64,000 nucleotides of DNA from Paragonimus skrjabini miyazakii (taxonomy: Eukaryota > Platyhelminthes > Trematoda > Plagiorchiida > Troglotrematidae). Of this stretch, positions 13,546-25,985 are shown in pieces. The first letter of the stretch is position 1, and each line of letters starts with the position of its first letter. The position numbers and the translations under genes were made by a program. The DNA lies in contig JTDE01001316.1 of NCBI GenBank assembly GCA_014338405.1, positions 71,431 to 135,430 of the forward strand. The letters are read 5' to 3'. The notes under the pieces are model-generated. The model had not been told where the DNA came from. It saw only the letters and a list, made by a program, of their open reading frames with translations, and searched no databases.

Positions 13546-15496
13546 ACTATGTACAAGTCAAGTTCTCCGGGTTTTGAGTTGCTTTTTGTTTGGAGCAAGC
13601 TACAGCTGTCGATCGGTGCAGTTGGCTTCCAAGAAGTAGTGTGATTGATACTTAGCTGTTGACTATCTGGCAGAAGGGATAGGTATTCTGCGAAGCCTGC
13701 TGAACTGTGATCCCACAAGCCAAAGAAGCAGTCAGGCAATTAACAAACTAGAGGTTTAAACACAACGGGAACTAGCGGCCTAGCGGATTGTTCAAACTGA
13801 TATGCCCCCAGTATTGGCAGTTGTAACTAACAACATGTTGCGATGGTTATCAGCCGTTTGCATCCGCCTGTTCATTTCCAGTCAAGCTTGAACTGTTGAG
13901 AATTCAAGGTGATGTGTCACCTGCATAAGACGATCCGGGGAAAGTTGTCTAAGCTCTTGGATGGCACTAACTTTCTCTGACGTTGAACTTACAACTTCAC
14001 GGCGAAACAACAAAAGTTTTGTTGATCAGGCGATGAAATAGTCGATGCCTTATTCAACAGTGGTTTGCGTCAGTTTAGGATACTGAGCTGCGAGACTACG
14101 CAACAGTCATGTATTGGTTAGTTTCCTATTGGTTTGTTTTTAAATTACCCTTCCAGCGAAGTGAGAAACGAACTAGGAAAAGTTTTCATCACGTACACTG
14201 GAGTTAATAGGACGATTTATGTGGCCCTTTTTTAAAAAAGCCGGACAAACCAAGTAGTGCTCGAAAGCAGACTCAATCTCACAGATGAAAAAGTTGATAA
14301 TATTTTCAATGTTATCGATCGGGAGTAGTTAACTTTGCATCGTTGTTCTATAAATCTTCGATAACACTGGACTTTGCTGATGTGGAACAGAAAAAATTCT
14401 TATCAGAGGCATCCATTGAAATTTTTCTTCGCAATATGAACAAAACCGTAAAACTAGTGGTGTGGCATAAGCCTCTTCATACTTACGAATAATTACACTG
14501 AATTCGCTCGTGAGAATTTGAATAGCTTTTTGAGAATCCAAAAAATACTGTTTGTGTGTTGTCTGTCCACAGTCTGGCACATAACGCTTAGGAGGTTTGT
14601 CTGGGTTAAGTTTGAGGAAAACAGAATGGGAACGACTCTCGGTCTTCACTTACCAAACAGTGAATTTAATTCTTCTATCGATGCTCTGAAACGCGTTCAC
14701 TATTTATCTTCAAGGTGGTTAATAGTCAAACAACTAAATTTACTGGCCTTACGGATAAAGCTCACAATCTCGTCTAGGAAAAGGTGTGAATCTGTAAGCT
14801 TAAGCTGAGGTTTTACGTGCAGAGTAACTTTGTGCTTATTTTGTTGACAGCATGCCTCCGTTTTTAGCTTTGAAAAAATGTCAACAGTATTGCCAACTTT
14901 TAAAACTTATCTTGATGCAAACACCTTGTTAAGTGTACAGGACGTGGTTATTTTCAGCAATGATGAATGTACTATCGCAGTTTTTGTGAACAACGTAGAG
15001 CATTTATTGTCGAAAGAAAAAAACCTGTACGCTGATGTACTGAAATTTGAAATAGCCTATGCGTCAGATAACGATCTTCTGGTAGAAGTAAATATTTCAA
15101 GGATAAAGACATCAGTGAAGCTCCATAAAAGCATATCACTGTAGACGTAAGTAAACGTTACCAACGTAATTTTTTAATGTCTGTTCGTTATTCACAAACG
15201 TACCTCTGCATGCCACTGGCATTTTTTCTAATCAACAGACAAGTTTGTCTTTCTCTCTTAATTATCTTGGAGTGCAGAAGCTTAAGCATTCAGTTATTGT
15301 TTTGATCAGTGAAATGGTCAACGTGTAGTCTTTTCTTTGTCTCTGGTCGTAGTTACTAAGAAAACGTAAAGTACTACTGTCATCTGACAAGTTTAGAATT
15401 CCGAGTTCGCTATTTCAGTTCGTAAAAGTGGATGGTTGTTTCTGTTTTTAAATTAATGTTCAGCTTTATTTGTTTGAAGCTGTTTATATTTAAATT

Positions 15497-15582
15497 GGTG
15501 TAATGGTTAGAAACAATCCGCTGGACCTGGGATTTTCCTACGATAGTTTGAACATCAAAGTTCGAGTTTGACTGACCGTGAC
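15497..15582 (+). repeat. Weak tRNA-like promoter, possible SINE remnant
   Basis: A good A-box match (TTGGTGTAATGGTTAGAAAC) is followed about 50 bases later by a decayed B box (AAGTTCGAGTTTG). The arms do not close into a tRNA. It may be an old tRNA-derived insertion, and no second copy was found. Confidence 0.3.
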
Positions 15583-18500
15583 GCTTTCTATAAACGATGT
15601 GCTAACGACACATGTTAGTCAGTTTTGTAATCCGAATTCTTCTTTCTCACACATTACGGTGAATGACTGTCTAGCTATTGTTTTCAGAAATACTGCTAAA
15701 CCAACTTCAAAATGGAAAATCTCCATATGATGTATATTGTTTTGCGACATATAATACTCGGATTTTGTTTTACCGATGGCTCGAAAATGTGATTCGATGC
15801 GAACCTTGTTACACATGGCTAGGCGCATATGCACAGCTGACTGGACTAATGAGGTGAAGGAACTTGTGAGTAAACTTCACTTGACAATAACCATCTGAGA
15901 ATGTCCATGCCAGCAATAAGTAGGCAAATCTCTGCCCTAAACGGCCTTCAGGAACGAGATCTTTCTGAATTCACCCTTCAAATATGAACAAATTATCACC
16001 GTTTTGAGTAGATGCATAAGACTTAGTTAAAAGGTTGCCGAATTACGAGTGTTGACATTCACCCTAAACATTATTTCGAATGTTTTCTGCCCGTTCTGTT
16101 TTTTCACATCGGAATGACATGCTAATTACTGCAATAGATGATTGAATGTATCCTTGATTAGTTACTGTTTATCAGTAAGTACTATCTCAGCAACATCCCG
16201 ACTTCTTCGCTTGCTGAAGGCATTGTCCTCTTGTCTGTTGACGTCGTTCGTCATGTCACTGTTCAACTTAGGTCTGAAGGTGTTCGTTTTTAAGGAAGCT
16301 TTTTTTATCGTTCAGTATTCAGTGCTGAAACAATCGGTACAACTACGATCAAACGATCTCTGGTATTATTAATGTGTCACATCTAACCGCTACTCTCGAT
16401 CGTAAGTCTTTTTTTTTAAACGAATACTAGGTATTGTGGTTAGCCAGGTGTTTAGTTTGTCATCTACCGAGCGTAAGTGACTATGTGAGTGCAATTTACA
16501 CGTTTTAAAAAATAACCCAATAGACACTCTGAAAATATTTATCGGGGTTGTTTGACTCACGGACGATTCTGTTGGTTCCACATTACGGTGTTTGTCGATC
16601 AGGATAAGCAAACTGAGTCCGTGGAGATATCCGTGTAATTGTAGTGCTGACGTCTCAGAAATCATACATATGCGTAACAGACGACAAACATACGTGTGGC
16701 CTCTTGGTTACACCTTTAACAACTGATATCTGACTAACCATTAGTTGGTTCGCTGCACAATATATCATGCAGTCGAACATCCTTTCCTGTTTTATATCTC
16801 AAGGCATATGGTTTACACTAAGCTCACCGAAACTGTGATAAGAAACGTAAAAAACAGGCCGATGATTGTGAACTACATAAAGCTATAACCCTCAAAAGCC
16901 ATTATTTTTAGGTCTGTTTTTATCGGAATAGCAAACTGTTCAAATAATTTGGTATCATTGTCTGTCTGCTCGGTTTGTTTGATTTGTACAGTTTGTGTGT
17001 GTGTTTGACGGAATGTTTACGGCAGGTTCATAGTTAATGCCGCTTAACGCTTTGAAATTTATCTGAAGTAATAGTAAAGAAGAAAACACGTTTGTTTAAA
17101 AAGCAACGAGCTTCTACTTTGCGTCACTATGGTTGACGTGTTGTGCTTACTCAGTGATTTGTCTACATTGACAGTTTATACCAGCTCACGTGCTTCCTCT
17201 GTACATTTTTCCGTTTTTCACTATGTCTACTGTTTAGTTTGAAAAGTTAAGTCTAGGAGCATCAGTAGGACCTTCGGTGTTAACTATGGTAATGGAAGCA
17301 ACAATTATCTTTGTGATACCGCACTCTATGTGGAGTTTAAACAACGTGGTTTACAAATCAATAAGATGTGTGGTGTACCGACTTGTTGGCACTCGAAGTC
17401 ATCAGTCTTTAATTAAATTCATGAAGATGTCATAACAAAATTTGGTTACTTCCAGTAGTAACATAACTGCGCGCTGGTTTTGTTTGACAAGCTCTTATTC
17501 ATCCACGTTGATGACTGGAATTACCAACTGATACAGATACATGTCACTGCCCGAAACCTGCTTACAACTAAACGACTACGGCTGGTCCATCTCATCCGCG
17601 TTATTTTTGAGTGATTTTTCAATTCCTATTATATTAATATAATCACGTTTACTTTGGACAGATGTTTACATCAGGATACTCAGAATTTGCTCGAAAGCTC
17701 GAAGTGCTTTTAAGCCTGCGTGTGTATCGTCGATGTGATCATCTTCTCCAGATATTGTTCTTACGGTTCTATTATATTGACTTGTTTTTTTTACACCTGC
17801 CGCCAAATTTTATGCAAAATGTCTGTAATTAAGCCCTGGATCCATATTATACCGTGATGTTGGCGGATTCGAGGTTGAACAACTAGACCAAACGTCTTCC
17901 TCTTCATTTAAGCATCACGATGATGCCAGCTCCACAACAGATCCGAAGTGTCACATGGTTACGGTCACCGCACCGTGCATAGACTGATGGTGAAACGAAT
18001 TTGTTCTCTTTCCCGAGCCTGTTTGTGTACGTTACCCCAAAAACACAACATACACATATTCAAATGTGGCAGTATAACGGAAGTGTTTGTCTCGTACTGT
18101 GCGTGGGACTTCTTGAGCTTTTACCGACTTGATAACTGATTGGTTGTAATCAACAAAACCTTTTGAATATGATTCAAACAGTATGATTTACCCAACATAG
18201 ACTATCCAAATTACTGAGATACACTATCCAACACGCTTAGCTGATTGAAGACTGTAGCTTCAATACCACTCGGTGACTCACTCTTAAGCTGGTGTTATCT
18301 AACGTAAAATACTCGGTCAGAACTCGGACACAATTCTTGACAAATCGATATCTCTTTGGCTTTTTCTCTTGTGTCCCGTAGTGCCGGTGCATAAAACTAT
18401 AAACATGACGGGAACACCTATCGCGATGTAGCCACAAACCAATAAACTTTTTTCTGTCTTTGATACTTGGAAAACTTTTCTCGATTACATCATATTCACT

Positions 18501-18822
18501 TTGTTCACAATATAGTTGAAAAAACAAACCAAGCCAATTATAACGCAGAGGTGATATAATCAACCTTGCTGTCAGTGTTTCATTCATCTACGAACTGTCC
18601 TGGTGGTGTGTTTTATCGTCCTCTAAGAACCAAGTAGAACGGACAGACTAACTATTTTAGGCTTAGCTGTTAATCTGCTCGAGTCACTCCAAAATATGTG
18701 TATATCAATCATAAACAAGCCGGTTGGGTGGTTTATGCAAGGAGACCTCATGAGTAATGAAAACTACATGCGTGAATGTGGACCACCCTATTCAGAACAT
18801 TTTCGGTGAATAGCGTTTATTC

Positions 18823-19014
18823 ATGTGTTGTGTGTGTGGTTGTATTATCCCCCGACGCGCGGTATGCAAGGGAACCATCGGTGCCCTAAATCGTAGTGGC
18901 ATGACTATATGCTGTTGTGATGTATGCGGCCGCGAATGCGCCAGCCGTTTGGGATCAGTAGGTCATCGGCGTATTCATATGGCACCGTCGGCGAAGAAAC
19001 GACGAGTATGTTAG
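18823..19014 (+). pseudogene. Short frame with one C2H2 zinc finger, probable retroelement tail
   Basis: The open frame of 63 codons ends at a stop and contains CDVCGRECASRLGSVGHRRIH. This fits C-x2-C-x12-H-x3-H exactly, followed by a basic tail (AKKRR). An isolated finger of the form CGRxCxSRxGxxxHxRxH near a stop is common at the C-terminus of LINE proteins of invertebrates. I therefore read it as a LINE remnant rather than a host transcription factor. A host exon is possible, since GTAAGT follows the stop closely. I recognise no other domain beside it. Confidence 0.35.
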
Positions 19015-20566
19015 GATCAGGTAAGTCATACCAATATTTCCATTCCGTTTTTGTTGATGGTTGCATCGACCAAGACTATGGTCGTTTGGCAACTAATTCC
19101 CTCCTTTTTTCAGAAACTTGAGTGTCTGCGGTCTTCTACCCATTCTTCTCTTCAGCTTTGTTGGTGTATTTTATGATGAATCGTTTGCCTGTTCTTTTCT
19201 TGGTTCAGTCTGAATTTTATTCTTCACTCATCCTCACTGGAATGCAATAACATGCACTCGTATACTGAAATGCTTCTTGCATTACATTTTACATGTCTTT
19301 CTTCCTAGTACAGATCTTGCCAATGTAGTCTCTCTCTGTTTATTTGCCGAGAGATAAGAGATTCCTTTTCGTGTCAGCCATTCAATCGGCTAACCAGCAT
19401 TGGCTGGCTGGACACAAAGGCCTCATTCACGCACCCAATGGTCTTATTCCTCCGCGTTTAGACCGGATAACTCGTATGTGAGTGAAACCGCAAGTGGTGC
19501 AGCGCAAGCCAATTGGGATGAAGGTTTCAAGCGCAAGCGTCCTTTGGCTTCAGTCAACGTGACATGCTAATCTGTTTCCGATGCCGCCAACCATTATCCT
19601 GCGATAGCAGAACTTGCTTTGTTCGATGACAGCTAGCTATCAACCTTTAGTTTGGGATAGCTAGGCATGTGTTTCCACAGCAACGTGCGTTTTGTTTGTT
19701 TTACGTATGGCCCTGCCTATAGGCTTTCGGTAACCGTTCGGTTGCTAATGAAACTTGACTCAATAGAAAAGATAAATGGACGATGCTGTTATGGAAAATG
19801 TAATAGCTGTGCTATGTGACATAGTAGTTTCTTACTGACTACTCATCTGTCCTTATTAGCTAACTTTTATTACTCCTTTTGACACTGTTTCACATGATAG
19901 AAACAAAACTCAATCGTTTAACATAAACGTTCAACCAACTCATTGTGTCGTTGATTTGAAGATAGTTTTATTGTTGGAACGTCGTAGCTAGTTACGTGTT
20001 GGGTCTCCTTAATTTGACTTATTTCTCTGAATGATTTTGTATGTGCGAATATCATCTAACGTTCGTTGTTCTTCCACTTCTTCTGTATTGTTACACTTGT
20101 CCCTGTATACCTGCTAGTAATGAATCGCCTTGCTGTTTATCGGATTGGCCCATTCTAGTGATGTATTGCGACAGAGCTTTGAACTTCTGTCCATATCCTC
20201 GGGAGTGAACCGTGTTGAGTACTTTACCAATGTTGTCACCTTAGGTGTGACCGAATCGTCGTCTGTGTAAGCTGTGTTGTGATTGCAAGGAAATGCACTA
20301 TTGATGAGTTCAGACAAAAGTGTGTTCTACCTCTACTGAGTATTTTCCAACGCAGCTGTCCAGACGGTTGAAATGGATGCAAAAGCTGTAATCAGCCGTG
20401 AAAAACGTTTCATTTACGCCAAATGAATCATCAACTTTTTTTTAACTCTACTGATGACAGTGTCTGTGGTCATCATATTTAACATCATCAGTCAATTCAA
20501 ATGACTACTACCTAGATTAATATGCGTCAGTTTTTGAAAAGACTATCGTCTAATTGAGACTTTTGG

Positions 20567-20582
20567 TTCACGTGCACGTGAA
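20567..20582. other. 16-bp perfect palindrome with two E-boxes
   Basis: TTCACGTGCACGTGAA is its own reverse complement and contains two CACGTG E-boxes six bases apart. It lies in the large Kv4 intron. A regulatory role is possible but not shown by sequence alone. Confidence 0.5.
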
Positions 20583-22577
20583 ATATCCACCAACTAATCA
20601 AAACTGAAGGCTGTATCCCGGCGATAAACTAAACTAGACTAGTCTAACAAGTTGTCTGTGTTAGCATACACATCCCTCTATCTTGTCAAATGATTTGTAC
20701 GTTTTCGAAAATTATAAGTCGCCTACTATGAATGAATTCTGAAACCGATGATGCGAGCCTAACACACAACTGCACCATTCGCCTATCACTTCTAATTTTT
20801 GTTATTGTCGTACGTCTAATCTATCAAGTGAATCTTTGCTGGACGCCAAATTTGAAGCGTTAATACCTCAGCAAACCTCAATTGGCAAGGTTTTTCACTC
20901 TGGTAAGTAATGTCAAAAATTTGTTTGGGACGTAACTGATGCTATCTCTCTTGAAACTGACGTACTCTGGTTGATTCTGAGGGTGTCCCTGTAGGCCTCA
21001 CACGCTGTTTTCATCACCTCTGCCAGAATATGTACCGAAATCCAAAATTTTACCTCCCCTTTTGTATAACCAGTGTGGTCAGCCTGTTAACCTTATGAAA
21101 ATAGGTAAATTCCAAGATACCTGCACGGGGATTCTGAATACTTTATAAAAGCGTATAACATTTATGAAGTAACAATAAGTTAAATGCATTTGGACACTCG
21201 CATTTTGAGGGTCGTTAACTTTTATTAATTGCACAGATGTGGGTACATCCACCATGTAGTTAGTGCCGACTATTTTAAAGTTTGCCAAATGAGATTTCCC
21301 CCCCCACCTCTCCAGTCTGTTAATAATCATGCTGATCCAGTTAGGTGATAACCTTGTAAATATGTCTCCAAACAGTTGGATGTTTTAGAATCCACCGAAT
21401 CCTTGGAAGTTTCTTCAATATGTCCCCATTGTATGCTAACTAATCACTGGTGTATGACAGAAATTTAATCGACCTGTCTTTGAAACCCACGTGGAAAAAG
21501 CGCTTTAAGCCAGTGAAAGGATGACAGGGTTTATTGATAATACACAAACTCCACCATGGATGCCTCAAGCAGGCAGACCTAACGATTATGAATTCAGTGT
21601 TGGTTTATCCCGTAAATGTCAAGGGTGATTTATTTGAAGTTTGTGAACCACTTCGAGGCATAAATCCTTGAAGACAGCCTACCAGCCTTGGCATAAAAGA
21701 GCTGGTTCACTTATCTAGCGTCCTCAATATATGCCCTTCGCATACATTTAGCCGGAGTAAAATATGTCCCCATTGAAATGTTTGAGTAAGTTGCACGAAA
21801 AGACTCTCATTTATGCCGTCACCGGAGCATGCTTGTCTCATTATTCTCACGATATGTGAGACTGTTTGGTTGGTGTCCTATGGGACCACCTTGTAAAACA
21901 CCTTCATTATTAAGACGCGCACAGCCATCCTCCTTCGGTTTTGTTTTTGTCTGGGTTACATTCGGTTGTTAAGTTCAGTAGCATCACATCTCTCAGTTCG
22001 AATACTTATTGCTAAAGATTCACACTACTTGGTCATCTTCACTCTCAGTTTGTTGTTTTTCTGCTCAGTAATAAGTTCCCGTTCACAAGCCGTAAGTCCG
22101 ACACACTAGGAATGATCAAGGTTTCGTAAAGCACGTAACGGATTACCCCTGCGCAGATAACTAATGTGACATTTTCTTCAGACTGCTCGTTTATACGCTC
22201 ATTGTTTCCCGGACTGTCGCATTGATGCTCTGAATGCGCACTGTCCAATTATTTCGAACTAGAATGTATTTTCTAAAAGCAGTGGTATATGTACGAAAAA
22301 TTAGTTTGCTTTCTTTCTCCTTTTCCTTAGCGTTTTCTCTATTTAGCCGTCGAGCTTGCAACTTCAGCTTATGGATGTCCATATTGTGCATTTCGTGATG
22401 AGTACTACTTACGCTACTGAAGACGTTTTTCAAAGTTAACCGAGTACGAGCCCAAGAGAAATTAGTTTTTTATCAGTTCACTTTTATTGTATATGTCGAT
22501 TACAAGACACATCTGGTCTTAGTTGGCCGACTCAACCTGAGTGAACTAAGAGGGACAGACAATGTGTAAACTCGAGT

Positions 22578-22622
22578 GCACTACTGACGAGCTCTAATGC
22601 GAGCGAAACTCGAGTCTAGTGC
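22578..22622 (+). ncRNA. Type I hammerhead ribozyme, copy 1
   Basis: All core elements are present in order. Stem I 5' strand is GCACTA (22578-22583) and CTGACGA is at 22584-22590. Stem II is GCTC/GAGC around the loop TAATGC, and GAA is at 22605-22607. Stem III is ACTCGAGT (22608-22615), cleavage base C is at 22616, and the stem I 3' strand TAGTGC is fully complementary. The cleavage triplet is GUC. Stem III is self-complementary with no room for a loop, the design known from schistosome and Penelope-associated hammerheads that work best as dimers. It lies on the sense strand of the Kv4 intron. It is probably part of a small retroelement. Confidence 0.9.
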
Positions 22623-25600
22623 TTCTTTTCGAAAGGGGTCGACTGGAAAGTCTATGGGAATGCGACAGTTGCGATCAATTGTGGGTGGTGTTCAAATTGA
22701 AATAAACCAAATCCCCGAATACTCATGAGTAATGTATAAACTATCGAGCAGTAATATCCTATTCAGTTTGTTTGACGTCTGAGCAAGCAGTGATATAACG
22801 AAATAAAGCAGTTATTGCTTAAGCCAACTGAAAAACTGGTCAACATTACATATGATGTGGAAAGTGATATGATAATGTAACGGGGGTTTTCTAGTATAAA
22901 GTTAATTTCAGAGGTTATTTGGAGATTGGATATTTTGACTTAGCCATGGTAACGGCAAACAAGAGAGTTTCACGAATTTGTTTTTTGTTTGCACGTTTAT
23001 AGTTTAAAAAATTAAATGTCTGTCGTTTCGGTCTCGGATATTCACAAATTTTTGAGGCATTTTGCGTATATCTTGGAAAATCCTCATTTAAGTGTGAAGA
23101 GATGATTGATTACTCTGTCGGTTGGTGCAAAAATTCCATTCGTTATGGACTCGACCATGTATTTACTCGGAGAATTGGACACTGTTCAACAGCGCGCACA
23201 AATAACCTTCTTGGTGCATGTTCCTTACTCCTAGTGGTGCAAACTATGTCCATTTCAAGTGTCCTGCATTTACGGCTACGGTCTGTTTCAAGACTTGTGG
23301 CACTGCAAGTTGTACTTAGTGGGAGAAACTGTTATATTTGATTGTTGATATGACATTCTTTCAGAAAGCGACACGTTTGCTGATTTTTAAAAATATTATC
23401 ATATCCTTGAGGAACGTATTACTTTCGTACAGCAAATTCTGACCACTGTTGTCTAAAACCAGTCAACATTTAGGTCTATTTACTCTTTGAATAAAATTCG
23501 ATTGCATTAGTTTAAAGAAATTTAAAAACATTCAAATATGATAGTTAATCTAGTTATTTTTTTATATTGTCGTTTATGTGCAAACGTACTACATCCTGTT
23601 GTTTGTTAGCTCTCCACTTGTATAACGTTAGCAATTCATCATCAAATGTTAGTTTACATATACATCTATTTGAGACGGTTTAATGTTGTTACACCGTAAA
23701 ACTGGTGTAGTTTTCGAAAACATTAACTTTGGCCCGCCCGATGCAAGTTTTGGGAACTACAATTTCCCCATCTTACGTGTGGATGAAGATTGTGGAGTCC
23801 AGATATTTTGAGGAAACAAAAAAACGATGTTTCTTGTGTCTACTTGTTCATTGATCAAGTTACCTCTGTAATGATTTCACATTTTTTTCTCTATACTTCG
23901 AATAAGAATCCGATGGGTATTGCAAGTGAATTCGTCCGATTGGTGGATGATATTTATTTTTGAGTGTAAGTTATAATCCGGTTGTAGAGTGACACCTTTT
24001 ACAAGAGGTTACCGTTAATTTGTATCATGGATATCACAATGTGGAGTTGTAGTCAAATTTCATAAACTGCTTATAATCCTCGCGTAAACTAACTTTTTCG
24101 TGAGGTTCATAATTAGTTTTAATTGTGAATATGTCAACTAGCATACTTTACACCTTGCTTACATTGTGAACCAAAAAGACGTCGGAATAAATTTCATTTC
24201 GATAACTAATATTTCACTGAGAATGAATTACGGAAAAGAACAGTCATTTGCTTTAAACTGCTATTTCGTGTAACAGGAAACAAAGCAATACTGACAACAG
24301 TAACCAGCTTTCATTCCTGAAACAATTTCATTGCAGCCGGAAAGAAACAAAATTACTCCGTTTGACTTCCTGGTCTACAAAAAACGTCTCAAGTAGTTTA
24401 AAAAGAATGAAAAATTGTGAAATGCTTTAATCGCCTTCCACAGACAACCAAATTATTTGCAATAATACAATTCCCCAGTCTATTTTCTATTCAACTGCAG
24501 GTTTTCTACTATTTCCCAATAAAGCTTTAACTCATATTGGAACCGACCATACTTCAAGAGTTTAGTCTATGCGTGAGTTATGACGCGCATTGTATTACGT
24601 ATGACATGCACCATAATTCGTTTACTTTAAGTCTTCACGGTTGAATACAGTGGATGGCCAGCAAAGTATGTACTAGGAAGCAAAATTTACTGGGTCTGAC
24701 CCTTAGCCACTCTCCTTTCTTTCCCTAGTCATGTGTTTTCGAAGGTTTGGTAATTTGACGGATGTCAAAACGTTCATGTTGTACAACGGAATTGTTTTTG
24801 CTGCCATACCCTTTAGTTATTTAGTAAACAACACAGTTACAGTTCGTTGTGTTGGGGTTTCAAATAGTTGAGAAAGTAAATGATGCTAGCCTAAACGTGG
24901 GACTATAATTCTAAGTGATCTTTGGCAACGCTCACAGATGGTCTTTAGAAAACCAGAATTAACGAAATCAGCCATTCGGATCTTCATTTCCTAAAATTTG
25001 TTCAACGTGAATCGTACGCATCTGGGTGAAAACACAGTAATCCACGATGCCATACAATAGAAGTGAAGCAGATTGGTGTTTGCGTTGCGTTATGTTTGTG
25101 GACGTCATTTTAAAGATAGGACCTTTGTGGATTTTTTGACGCGCTTCCGTGTCCAGGTCAGCTTGTCACGGTTACCAAAACCAAAGCTTACCTGCGTTCA
25201 GATGTATCACCGGAAGTTACAGGCGATGCAACAGTCGTTTTTCTACCCCTCTGTCTGTCGTATACACAAGCACCACATCCGTTTTGAACCCGAAAGGCCA
25301 AGACCGAAGAGCGTGAAGCTCGAGCCGTAGTCCACCATTTACTTCTACAAATAATGAATGGATTACATCGACTGCATACGGCAAGTTTTCAAAGATGTTG
25401 TGGAATGTATCTATTGCAACCGACATCTTTTGAAGGGAGAACATGTTACAACTTTATGTCTAAAGAGATTACATAGACTTCGTATGAAATCGGGTTGTCG
25501 GTCGTGAATACAGCACGAGATGATAGTTATACATACATTACAGCTGGCCAACTGATTCACATTCCGTTTTCTCGAATCCCGTGATTCTGATAAAATCGTT

Positions 25601-25822
25601 TTCAGGTTTTGATGCAGATAGCTTTGATTTTATTGTTTAGTTTGTCCATAAATCTCAGTTTAATGCTAGATTTTTTTGTTTAGAAAACCCATTTGAATCG
25701 TCTGAACTGCTTTTTCTATCCCTCTTCTATTCAACTGACCACACGCATGTCCGAATCGACCACACATGACGCCAACCCATGCACGTTCTCTCATGCCTGG
25801 TCTTGCCAACCGGCTTCATCAG

Positions 25823-25985
25823 ATACGGGGACATGGTGCCGGAAACCATTGTGGGCAAAATCGTCGGTGGCATGTGCTCATTGTCCGGTGTTCTGGTGAT
25901 AGCACTACCCGTGCCAGTCATTGTGTCCAACTTTTCACGTATCTATAATCAGAGTCAACGATCTGATAAACGGCAAGCACAGAAG
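25823..25985 (+). CDS. Kv4/Shal potassium channel, exon with selectivity filter and S6
   Basis: After the acceptor ttcatcag at 25822, the first base completes the Gly codon left at 4316. The frame then reads YGDMVPETIVGKIVGG, which completes the K+ selectivity filter TLGYGD. Next comes the S6 helix (SLSGVLVIALPVPVIVSNF) with the PVP hinge that forms the activation gate, then the start of the cytoplasmic tail (SRIYNQSQRSDKRQAQK). The match to Kv4 is nearly residue for residue. The donor is AAG|GTGAGC at 25985/25986 in phase 0. Exon length (163 nt) plus the previous one (266 nt) makes 143 whole codons. Confidence 0.95.

Larger units (their letters stand above)
4317..25822 (+). other. 21.5-kb Kv4 intron splitting the selectivity filter
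   Basis: The flanking exons join exactly (GG + A gives Gly, then YGD), so this whole stretch is intronic for the channel. It begins GTGAGT and ends ttcatcag. It holds one RTE-like LINE copy, SINE-type elements, a zinc-finger-like frame and a hammerhead ribozyme, each listed separately. In the remaining stretches, including 10.3-13.4, 15.6-18.8 and 19.1-22.5 kb, I see only AT-rich sequence and short unrelated open frames. Kv4 genes in vertebrates are also known to have an intron at this place in the pore. Confidence 0.85.

Noticed and set aside
18237..18587. 116-codon minus-strand frame
   Set aside because: No domain, signal or splice context is visible. Frames of this length are expected by chance in 64 kb.
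25073..25330. Overlapping open frames on both strands near 25.1-25.4 kb
   Set aside because: Neither translation matches a family I know, and both are short enough to be chance.
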